Below are positions 1 through 6,932 of a DNA stretch of 27,289 bases, piece after piece. This stretch comes from a virus: positions 1 through 27,289 of IMG/VR virus record IMGVR_UViG_3300047564_001896. One strand, 5' to 3'. How positions within the stretch are numbered: the stretch's first letter is position 1; each line of letters starts with the position of its first letter. Made by a program: the position numbers and the translations under genes. Under the pieces are notes generated by a model. The model was not told the origin of the DNA, did not search any database, and worked only from the letters and a program-made list of their open reading frames with translations.

Positions 1-127
1 GTCAATTTTATTACTTCTACCACCAAGAATTGATGAATAACCATTTACAGTAGTTCCAAGTGAAGAAGAAATAATGTTTGATGAACCACCAATAATTGTT
101 GAACCTTGTGAAGAAACTCGGTTACCA
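1..127. repeat. Terminal direct repeat, left copy (circle closure)
   Basis: These 127 bases are identical to the last 127 bases of the window (27163-27289). An exact 127-base end overlap is what a de Bruijn assembler with k=127 leaves when it closes a circle, and the fibre reading frame continues perfectly across the join. I therefore read it as an assembly overlap of a circular or circularly permuted genome of 27,162 bp, not as a biological repeat. A true short terminal repeat cannot be excluded from sequence alone. Confidence 0.93.
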
Positions 128-2340
128 GTTCCAACAAAGATACCAGCATTACTGATAAATGGTAAAGATGTTCTCTCAATTCGGTTTGCTAAACCACCAA
201 CAATAGCAGGTTGTGCTGCACCTGAAGAACCACTATTCAGAATTCTATTTGTTTGACCACCAATGATAGTTGCGTAAGTGGCGTTTACTGAACCAGCGAT
301 TGATTCGGTAACTTGGTTTGTAGCACCACCGATTACGGTATTGTAAGTTCCAGCCGCTTTTAATTCACTTGATATACCAGCACCTCCACCAATCAATACG
401 GAGTTTAATCCGGTTGACTCATATGAACTACCTTCTCTAACACCAATGATGATTCGTGAAGCACTCGTAGCGGTAGATGTATTGGTAACGATGAAATCTT
501 GTGATTGAGATAACACCATTTTTACTGGGCCAGTTCCGTAGAAACCGCCTGAAGATGTTACTTCACCAAGTAGCTTGAACGCAGATACACCATCGTATTT
601 GAATTTATCTGCGATATTGATTTGATTGTTAGCAGATGAAGTGATATTGTATCCAATAACCACACAATTTTGGTTGTTAGTCACAGCACTTGCACCGATT
701 GCTACTGAATAGTTGTCGCCTGTTCTTGAGTTTCTACCAACAGCAACCGCAGATTCAATACCAAAAGCACCATCACCAATCGCAACTGCGTTTTGATATG
801 CCTGAGCATCAGCACCAATAATAACTGAATTGAATCTGTTAGAATCAATGTTATTTGCGTTATGTCCAATTACAATGGTTCTTGAGTTTGCGCCTGAACC
901 ATAAGCTTTTGCATCATTACCAATTGCAATTGTGTATCTACCTTCAGCCAAAGCCGCATTTCCAATTGCTACGTTATTACCATCATTGCTTGTCGGAACA
1001 ACAGCATTTGCATTAGGACCAATTGCTACACCTTCAGCGTTAGCTGAAGCATTTACACCTATGGCGATTGCGTGTGACCTATTACCACCGATATTAGAAC
1101 CTGCGCCAATTGCAATTGATGCGTTAGAGTTTTCTGCGATAGAACCACTACCGATATTGATAGCACCATTGGCCGCTGTTCCAATTTGAGAACCTACACC
1201 AATTGCGATAGAGCCAGTTGAATTAGTCGTTGAATTATTACCAATAGCAATACTCTCATTTGCGTTAGCCAAAGCCGGAACCGATGTTAGAGCAGATTGT
1301 AATGAGTCTTGTCCGTGACCTAATATCAAACCACTTTCAACGCCTGTAAGATTAGAACCATCACCATAATAAGTTGATGCGGATACGGGACCTGTGATAG
1401 AAACTTGTGAACCATCATCAGAAATGTTTGAGTCAGTAAGTTGGTTGAAACCACCACCCTTTTGAACTCTATTTGTAGTTGGGAACGCTTCTGAACCACG
1501 AGAACCGGTCATACCTGTAAGGATTACAGCAGTATCGCCTGATTCTTCCATCAAAATCCAAGTGTCTTGAACACCATCCCACTCTAAAGATGCGGTTGCT
1601 GGTGCGCCTGAACCTGTATCGTAAATCTTGATACCTGCGTATCTTGCAGCAGGAGTTGCTGCGTTTAGAATAATGAACTCTTCACCGATGATTACTGCAG
1701 AACCCGTTACAGTTTGAACGTGAGCAATACTTGCGGTTCCACTCACTGCGATGTTTACAAAGTTTTGAGTTCCACTAAAAGAATTGTTTACATTCGTTTT
1801 TGCGTAAGATGAAGTAGTAGCTACCAAAGAATCTACACGAGAAGTTTGTGTAGCGATGTTGGTTGTATTAGTAGCGATATTAGTCTCATCAGTAGTCAAT
1901 CGTGTTGATACTGAAGAAGAATACGATGTAAAGGTAGATGTGTTTAGTTTAGTAGTAATATCACTTTTGTTGGTTGCAATTCCATCAGCAAGAGAAGCGG
2001 ATGTAGCGGTAAACGCTCCACTAATGTTGGTAGCAATTTGAGCTGATGAAGAAACAATACCACTTGGGATATTTTGTAATTGTAAGTAATTTACTTGGGT
2101 TGATGAAGAAACAATACCACTTGGAGTTCCACTAACTGGCCAAGTAGCACTACCACCACCAGCACCAAAACCAGCAGCAGCTGCTGAACGAGATACTTCA
2201 GTTGGGAAATCTATAATTGATGCGGTAACAATTGGACTTGCATTGCCAAGACCATCAACTAAAACATTTGAATCATTTACCTGCGCTAATTGTTCGTAGG
2301 TATCTTTTATTTGTTGTGAAGTAAGATTGTAATTAGCCAT
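1..2340 (-). CDS. Tail fibre with YadA-like head repeats, N-terminal 780 residues (gene crosses the junction)
   Basis: This is the first part of a 940-aa structural protein starting at ATG 2340 (MANYNLTSQQ), with AAGGA at 2349-2353 as a possible ribosome site. Residues about 70-100 hold a duplicated motif (PSGIVSSS...Q). Residues about 120-185 look like a coiled stalk rich in T, N and S. From about 362 to 570 the protein consists of repeated units of the form SIAIGxxSxxxxxG, the signature of YadA/Hep_Hag-type trimeric adhesin heads. A second set of VIIGG/TIIGG units follows from about 625. Such repeats form trimeric left-handed beta-rolls in bacterial adhesins, so I infer a trimeric fibre or receptor-binding stalk. 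It lies 12 nt after the adaptor gene in the last transcription unit. The repeat assignment is strong; the exact role on the virion is inference. Confidence 0.85.
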   Translation of the reverse strand, partial: MANYNLTSQQIKDTYEQLAQVNDSNVLVDGLGNASPIVTASIIDFPTEVSRSAAAAGFGAGGGSATWPVSGTPSGIVSSSTQVNYLQLQNIPSGIVSSSAQIATNISGAFTATSASLADGIATNKSDITTKLNTSTFTSYSSSVSTRLTTDETNIATNTTNIATQTSRVDSLVATTSSYAKTNVNNSFSGTQNFVNIAVSGTASIAHVQTVTGSAVIIGEEFIILNAATPAARYAGIKIYDTGSGAPATASLEWDGVQDTWILMEESGDTAVILTGMTGSRGSEAFPTTNRVQKGGGFNQLTDSNISDDGSQVSITGPVSASTYYGDGSNLTGVESGLILGHGQDSLQSALTSVPALANANESIAIGNNSTTNSTGSIAIGVGSQIGTAANGAINIGSGSIAENSNASIAIGAGSNIGGNRSHAIAIGVNASANAEGVAIGPNANAVVPTSNDGNNVAIGNAALAEGRYTIAIGNDAKAYGSGANSRTIVIGHNANNIDSNRFNSVIIGADAQAYQNAVAIGDGAFGIESAVAVGRNSRTGDNYSVAIGASAVTNNQNCVVIGYNITSSANNQINIADKFKYDGVSAFKLLGEVTSSGGFYGTGPVKMVLSQSQDFIVTNTSTATSASRIIIGVREGSSYESTGLNSVLIGGGAGISSELKAAGTYNTVIGGATNQVTESIAGSVNATYATIIGGQTNRILNSGSSGAAQPAIVGGLANRIERTSLPFISNAGIFVGTGNRVSSQGSTIIGGSSNIISSSLGTTVNGYSSILGGRSNKID
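2044..2124 (-). repeat. 24-bp direct repeat inside the fibre gene, period 57 bp
   Basis: The plus-strand motif TGATGAAGAAACAATACCAC plus TTGG occurs at 2044-2067 and again at 2101-2124. The 57-nt offset is 19 codons, so it encodes the repeated peptide PSGIVSSS near residues 72-100. This is an in-frame tandem duplication in the stalk-proximal part of the fibre and could allow length change by recombination. Confidence 0.8.
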
Positions 2341-2351
2341 CTTCTATGTCC

Positions 2352-2933
2352 TTATTGAGGTAAGTATTTGTATCTTGAATCAGTAATCTTGATACCAAGT
2401 TTTTTCATATCTTCTGCATAACCCCTTTTGGTCACGAAGGGTGAGTTGAACGCAGAACGCTGGTCTGGGTAGATTTCCATACCTGTTTCAGTACCGAATT
2501 CGGGGAACTTGGTCTCGTTATCAATCAAGTATCCAACCAATCTTTCAGCATACCATTCAGCTTTGTTTCTAACTGAATCACGTTTCTTGTCATAGATTCT
2601 CATATCCGCAGGTTGACCTTCTTGACCACCTTGTGGGATGAGTAATCCGTTATTACGAGGTCTCAACCAAATGGCTTCAAGCGCTTCGTAGTAAGACCAA
2701 TAAAGTAATGTGTCTTGGATGTAAGTTGTCATAAGGAATAGGTAATTACCACTCAATGATGATGAGTTTACATCTGAAATCAATTTTTGATAGAGTTTGT
2801 ATCCAAGATATTGTTGAATGTGAATATCTTGAGCTTCTCTGATTGCGTTCTTCAACAAATCAGCGTCAACTGACTGATTCAAGTCAGAAAACGCTTTGAG
2901 TTTGTTTTCGCTAATGAATAAAGTAGTAACCAT
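2352..2933 (-). CDS. Head-tail adaptor / head completion protein (DUF6712-like)
   Basis: A 193-aa protein starting MVTTLFISENKLK. It is mostly helical by composition, with a conserved-looking core around QYLGYKLYQKLISD and a charged DKKRDSVRNKAEWYAERL helix. This layout fits the DUF6712-like proteins that sit next to the portal in Bacteroidota phages and are treated as gp6-like adaptors bridging portal and tail. The start overlaps the portal stop by one base (TAATG), so the two genes are translationally coupled, which supports a connector role. The family call rests on pattern and context, not on a catalytic motif. Confidence 0.65.
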   Translation of the reverse strand: MVTTLFISENKLKAFSDLNQSVDADLLKNAIREAQDIHIQQYLGYKLYQKLISDVNSSSLSGNYLFLMTTYIQDTLLYWSYYEALEAIWLRPRNNGLLIPQGGQEGQPADMRIYDKKRDSVRNKAEWYAERLVGYLIDNETKFPEFGTETGMEIYPDQRSAFNSPFVTKRGYAEDMKKLGIKITDSRYKYLPQ

Positions 2934-4129
2934 TATACTATTCCCTCTGCTTTAGTTTCCAAGATTAGGTCTTCACCTGCTTCTGCTTCAACTGATGTCA
3001 CTACATCAACTTCAGTTGTTCCATCATCAAACAACTTGATTTGCTGAACACCCAATACCGTGTCTACACCATTTACAGCGAATAACATCTCAAAAGTCTT
3101 GAGGATGTCTGATTGCATTGGATAGATTACCGTGGTCAAGAAGTGTGCGTATGCGTCAAGTAATTCTTGTCTACCACCTAATTGACCTTCCGTCTTGATA
3201 CCTAACAACATAGGTGATGTGATTCGGTGACCTGTCAAAATCTTTTGTGTCACCATATCATTTACAGTTGTGTAGTATCCATCCGCACCATTTTGTGGGA
3301 TTGGTGTGATTACGGGCGCTTGGTCTTTGTCTGCAACATCCATATACATCAACGAACCTGCGTTGTCTGACCCTGCGTATGCTGCTCGTAGTTGACGCTC
3401 AATTGCTTCACGTTCTTCTTCGTTTGCATCAGTAAATGTGGTGATTGCAAGTGATGGTGCTAAACCATTCTTGATATTATTTTTGTGGAAGTTGTCCACC
3501 TCTGCGTCTAACTCAATTGTTTTCAATGCTCCCATATAATCAGGGATTGGGTAGTAATCCAAACCTGCGGTGTAAGGTCTGAAGTATAACAATTGACTTG
3601 GAGCAGTTCTATCTACCTTTGAAAATGATGGTAGGTAAGGTAAATCTTTTTTGTATGGAATAACACCATATCTTTTACCAAAATACTTGGAGATGTAATA
3701 TCCAGGAATGTGACCTCTATGGTCAGACTTATGCGCTCTGATATAAGAAAAATCAACGTGATAAATTTCAGCAATCTTGGTTCTATCATTTGACCAAATG
3801 ATTTCTAATGCGAAACCACCAAAAAGAACTCTATCTAAAGCGACTTTGTTGAAGATATCATTCCAAGTTTCATCTTCTTTGTTTACTTTATTCAACAAAT
3901 CTTCGTTGATACCTGTCAAACCTTGACCAATTACTGCTTGGTGTTTAGCGTTGACAGCAGTTGCGTGAACTGATGACTTGTGAAATAAATCAATTAGAAG
4001 TTGTGGGAACTTATTGCTCTCACCATAGTATACGACATCACCTTTGTCGTCTTCAAATACATACCCATCAGGGTAGTAAAACTCCCCATATTTTGGGATA
4101 ATGGTGAATTTGTGTTTTTGTGCTTCCAT
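2933..4129 (-). CDS. Portal protein
   Basis: A 398-aa portal, the dodecameric ring at the capsid vertex through which DNA is packaged. Recognisable portal features include an N-terminal wing (YGESNKFPQLLIDLF), the segment RVLFGGFALEIIW, a DYYPIPDYMGALKTIELD helix leading into FHKNNIKNGLAPS, and the clip/stem part with KILTGHRITSPMLLGIKTEG. I chose ATG 4129 (MEAQKHKF), which falls 4 nt after the upstream stop. An in-frame ATG at 4168 would add 13 residues but overlap the previous gene by 35 nt. It is unusual that the portal lies about 18 kb downstream of the large terminase and after the capsid gene. Confidence 0.88.
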   Translation of the reverse strand: MEAQKHKFTIIPKYGEFYYPDGYVFEDDKGDVVYYGESNKFPQLLIDLFHKSSVHATAVNAKHQAVIGQGLTGINEDLLNKVNKEDETWNDIFNKVALDRVLFGGFALEIIWSNDRTKIAEIYHVDFSYIRAHKSDHRGHIPGYYISKYFGKRYGVIPYKKDLPYLPSFSKVDRTAPSQLLYFRPYTAGLDYYPIPDYMGALKTIELDAEVDNFHKNNIKNGLAPSLAITTFTDANEEEREAIERQLRAAYAGSDNAGSLMYMDVADKDQAPVITPIPQNGADGYYTTVNDMVTQKILTGHRITSPMLLGIKTEGQLGGRQELLDAYAHFLTTVIYPMQSDILKTFEMLFAVNGVDTVLGVQQIKLFDDGTTEVDVVTSVEAEAGEDLILETKAEGIV

Positions 4130-4133
4130 ATTC

Positions 4134-4553
4134 TTATCCGTTGAATACCACATAAGCTGCGTTTTCATTAGTAGAAGAATACTCCGTTCTTGCTATACTC
4201 TCTGAAACATACGCTTTTGTAGTCATTTCGTTGATATACGAATCTACCGTTCCTACTGACCAAACTACTTGAGATGTACCCCAAACTTCAGTAGATGTTC
4301 CCCAAATTGTAGAAACACCCGCTAAAACTTTTTGGAAAGTGAGGTCATAGGTTCCACCTTTGAGGTCAATGTCAGTAGGAAGTGTGACTTGTCCTTTTAC
4401 CCAATTTCCGGATGATGTTGCTGGGAATAGAAATAATGAACTACTTTCAGTAAATCCGCCAACAAATAAAGCTCTCATACTCTCACCCGATGAAATAGAT
4501 GATGAGGGTATAAAAGCGAAGTTGTTACTTGATGATGCGTATAAATAAATCAT
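4134..4553 (-). CDS. Small virion-associated protein, function unknown
   Basis: A 139-aa protein starting MIYLYASSSNNFAF, rich in S, T and V with few charged residues, as in beta-structured virion proteins. The middle holds a near-duplicated motif (STIWGTSTEVWGTSQVVW). The fold resembles small immunoglobulin-like or beta-sandwich decoration or tail proteins only in composition; I recognise no family. It is the first gene after the terminator at 4565-4616 and directly precedes the portal, so it is probably made in modest amounts with the connector proteins. Confidence 0.6.
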   Translation of the reverse strand: MIYLYASSSNNFAFIPSSSISSGESMRALFVGGFTESSSLFLFPATSSGNWVKGQVTLPTDIDLKGGTYDLTFQKVLAGVSTIWGTSTEVWGTSQVVWSVGTVDSYINEMTTKAYVSESIARTEYSSTNENAAYVVFNG

Positions 4554-4564
4554 TTACTATATCC

Positions 4565-4616
4565 CAAAAAAAATAGTAGATAGGGAGCCGCACAATCACG
4601 ACTCCCCTCTACTATT
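4565..4616 (-). terminator. Strong intrinsic terminator after the tail tube gene
   Basis: On the minus strand, AATAGTAGA (4616-4608) pairs with TCTACTATT (4580-4572). An inner GGGAG (4606-4602) pairs with CTCCC (4587-4583), and a run of eight T (4572-4565) follows. This is a textbook Rho-independent terminator 10 nt after the tail tube stop codon. It divides the highly expressed capsid/tube genes from the portal unit. Confidence 0.88.
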
Positions 4617-4625
4617 ATATGAATT

Positions 4626-5168
4626 TTAGCCTACGCTGATACCTGAAAGGACACCAACCAAATTAGAACCCGAAAGTTCTGATGCTGGTTCTGGTTCTTG
4701 ACCTGTGAAGGTAAGAGTGTATCCATTGAGGTCACCGAAAGCGGTACCTGTCTGGCCTTGTCCACCACTCAATGACAATCCACGAGTTTGACCAAGAAGG
4801 AAGAACACGCCAACTCCATCTTCTGAACCATTGTTTGTTTCAACAATCATTCTGATGTCAGGGTTTTTAGCGAGAGTTCTAACTTGGTTTCTCGTTGAGG
4901 ATTGCAACTTGTGGAAAGGAGCATTCACAGTTTGTTCGTAGAAGATGGTTCCGTTTTCTACTGATGAGTTGATAGCCTCGGTGAAGTCACCTGTTTGGCG
5001 AGTCAATTCAAATTTGTAGAAAGTTCCGGCGCCTGAAATCTGCGAAATCAAACCTGTTGTGCCGCTTGTTGAACTGATAGAGCCAGACAAGATGTAGATA
5101 TTCTTGAGACCGCCCGTGTTGTCACGGCAGCCAAGGGTAAACCCTGTTGTAATGTCGCAAGTGCTCAT
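4626..5168 (-). CDS. Probable major tail tube protein
   Basis: A 180-aa protein starting MSTCDITTGFTLGCRDNTGG. It contains the segment INSSVENGTIFYEQTVNAPF followed by a charged helix (KLQSSTRNQVRTLAKN) and VETNNGSEDGVGVFFLLGQ, a layout I associate with tail tube-like proteins of uncultured marine and Bacteroidota phages. It lies 29 nt after the major capsid gene and carries a strong Shine-Dalgarno sequence (AAGGAG, 5175-5180, 6 nt before ATG). A strong terminator follows. Both suit a protein needed in hundreds of copies. A head decoration protein is the alternative. Confidence 0.65.
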   Translation of the reverse strand: MSTCDITTGFTLGCRDNTGGLKNIYILSGSISSTSGTTGLISQISGAGTFYKFELTRQTGDFTEAINSSVENGTIFYEQTVNAPFHKLQSSTRNQVRTLAKNPDIRMIVETNNGSEDGVGVFFLLGQTRGLSLSGGQGQTGTAFGDLNGYTLTFTGQEPEPASELSGSNLVGVLSGISVG

Positions 5169-5174
5169 TCTTGT

Positions 5175-5180
5175 CTCCTT
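5175..5180 (-). promoter_or_regulatory. Shine-Dalgarno sequence of the tail tube gene
   Basis: AAGGAG on the minus strand, 6 nt upstream of ATG 5168. It fixes the start and is notable because Bacteroidota genes usually lack such sites. Confidence 0.7.
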
Positions 5181-5197
5181 TTATTTTAGTTCAACGA

Positions 5198-6127
5198 TTA
5201 GGCTTGGTTGTTAGATACCCAGAATTCAGGGTAAGCTACGTTCACACCAAGTTTAGTAACAACGCGGTGCTTCAACTTGTCGTCGTTGATGTCGTACCAC
5301 ATTTGGAACGCAGATACATCAGACAATAAATCAACACCTACAACGATGTGCTTAGCAGGTCCGAGAACCATACGGTTAGAACCTTGAAGACCGATTGTAC
5401 CAACGATAGTTACGTTTGGAGTGAATGGGTGCTTCATAGCCATAAAGTTTACACGATTCTCAACAGCAGCTGGGTCAAAGTGGTAGTTGTTCTCGTTTCT
5501 CAACCAAGTGATGTACTTACGGAAGTTAGAGATTGACATAAATACAGTCAAGTCTTCACGGTCTTGTACATCAGCAGAAAGGTTCTCAATCATTACGTCA
5601 ACGGTATCACCGATGTTAGCAGAAGTTGGAGCAGAACCTGTGATAGAGTTAGGAACAACAACGCCAGTGGTAGCAGAAGAAAGGATTTGAGACAAACCAT
5701 TTGAACAAGCACCTGAAGCGGTGTTAGCAGTCCAAATGAATTGGTCGTTGTACTTCTGGAAACCACGAACGATTTGGTCAGCGTATTCACTTACAAGAGT
5801 GAAAGTCTCGTTGTAACCACCAGCTGGTTGAAGAACACCAAGGTATTTAGTGTCAAGGTCACGAAGACACAAGCCATCGTGAGAAGAAAGTTGACAAACT
5901 TCAATGTCGCGTTGTGCGAAAGAAGCAGTTCCAGCCATAGTTGATACACAACCACGACCATCAACGATGTTCAAGTCAACTTCAAATAAGTTGATAGGTT
6001 CTTTATATTTTACGCCCTCTTTTACTGTGGCGTATTCTATGGTGCTTCCCACCATAATTGATTTCACGATGAGTTCGCCAGCGACCTCGTTGTTGAAATC
6101 AGATAAAGCTAATACGTCAAATGCCAT
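5198..6127 (-). CDS. Major capsid protein
   Basis: A 309-aa protein starting MAFDVLALSDF. It sits directly after an acidic scaffold-like gene and before the tail tube, the classic position for the shell protein. The N-terminal third (NEVAGELIVKSIMVGSTIEY) is arm-like. The middle has FTLVSEYADQIVRGFQKYND, as in HK97-fold capsid proteins of Bacteroidota phages, and the C-terminal part has LSDVSAFQMWYDINDDK and LGVNVAYPEFWV. The start is preceded by AAAGG about 7 nt upstream. HK97 fold is inferred from these patterns and gene order. There is no sign of an N-terminal delta domain, so the separate upstream gene probably supplies the scaffold. Confidence 0.82.
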   Translation of the reverse strand: MAFDVLALSDFNNEVAGELIVKSIMVGSTIEYATVKEGVKYKEPINLFEVDLNIVDGRGCVSTMAGTASFAQRDIEVCQLSSHDGLCLRDLDTKYLGVLQPAGGYNETFTLVSEYADQIVRGFQKYNDQFIWTANTASGACSNGLSQILSSATTGVVVPNSITGSAPTSANIGDTVDVMIENLSADVQDREDLTVFMSISNFRKYITWLRNENNYHFDPAAVENRVNFMAMKHPFTPNVTIVGTIGLQGSNRMVLGPAKHIVVGVDLLSDVSAFQMWYDINDDKLKHRVVTKLGVNVAYPEFWVSNNQA

Positions 6128-6151
6128 AATTTTGCCTTTATAATTTAGTTA

Positions 6152-6763
6152 TTATTTTCTTTTTTTAGCAGCGATAAATTTTTCAACTAAATCAGAGTTT
6201 ACTGACTTACCGAAATCTTCACGACTTGCAATTTGGGTTGGGATAGTTTTCTTTGCAGCTGGAGCAGATGAGAAAGAATCAAATTTAGCTTCTAAAGCAG
6301 CCATCTTCTCTTCGTATTTTTTCATCATTTCACCAACAGCACCAGCAACAGCTTCGGTAACCGCAGCGATTACTTCTTCTGAAATTGCCTCTTCAACAAC
6401 TGAAGCGACTTCTTCAGAAACCTCATCAGCTACTTCTTCAGCAACTGCTTCGGCTGGTGTCATCTCTTCTTGCATTTCTTGACCTACTAAAGCTTCCTCA
6501 GCCATTGGTGTTTCCTTGATAGCTTCAATTTTGCCATCCATAGTTACGATGGTGATACCACCTTCTAACATATGTTCTCCGTCTGGAGCAGGAACTTGAC
6601 CGTCGGCGGTTACTACGAAAACTGCTAAACCTTGAGCGAGTTCATCGCCCTCGTATGCGATGGTCAATTGACCATCCGCAGTTTTGATTTCGCCAAAGGA
6701 TTGCTTAGCAGAAGCCTCAACCAAGTTGAAATGCTTTTTTACTAATTCTTTGATTGTATTCAT
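6152..6763 (-). CDS. Scaffold-like acidic protein
   Basis: A 203-aa protein starting at ATG 6763 (MNTIKELVKKHF); a TTG two codons upstream is a less likely start. The N-terminal part has short beta-type segments (TADGQLTIAYEGDELAQG). From about 90 to 150 it is extremely rich in E, A and V, forming a long acidic helix. A coiled segment (MMKKYEEKMAALEAKFD) and a basic C-terminus (EKFIAAKKRK) follow. Long acidic helices with a basic tail that contacts the shell are typical of phage scaffolding proteins. Its position between the protease and the capsid gene supports this: it would be cleaved or expelled during maturation. Confidence 0.7.
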   Translation of the reverse strand: MNTIKELVKKHFNLVEASAKQSFGEIKTADGQLTIAYEGDELAQGLAVFVVTADGQVPAPDGEHMLEGGITIVTMDGKIEAIKETPMAEEALVGQEMQEEMTPAEAVAEEVADEVSEEVASVVEEAISEEVIAAVTEAVAGAVGEMMKKYEEKMAALEAKFDSFSSAPAAKKTIPTQIASREDFGKSVNSDLVEKFIAAKKRK

Positions 6764-6932
6764 AATCAAAAATCCTATTATTATTCAACAATTGAATTAG
6801 AACGAATCCATTACCCATTTTATATCCCATCCGTAGACGCATCTGCAAATCAAGAAATAAAACTATTGTGTAACGCTTTTCCGTTCTCCATTCTCTCCAT
6901 ATAAATATGGAATTCCAAAGGGTTTCGTTAGA
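6764..6932. other. Intergenic region with short inverted repeats
   Basis: 169 nt between the protease and scaffold genes. It holds GGAATTCC (6909-6916), the inverted repeat CCATAT-AA-ATATGG (6897-6910) and two copies of ATGGAGA on the minus strand. I see no convincing promoter: TTTG is present, but the -7 element TATAAAAT is poor. No credible gene is present. Confidence 0.4.

Noticed and set aside
932-1189. Open plus-strand frames over the fibre gene (also 74-256 and 1856-2041)
   Set aside because: Shadows of the repetitive minus-strand fibre coding sequence; no independent start signals or protein features.
6718-6843. 41-codon minus-strand frame running into the scaffold gene start
   Set aside because: It overlaps the scaffold N-terminus in another frame and lacks coupling or a ribosome site.
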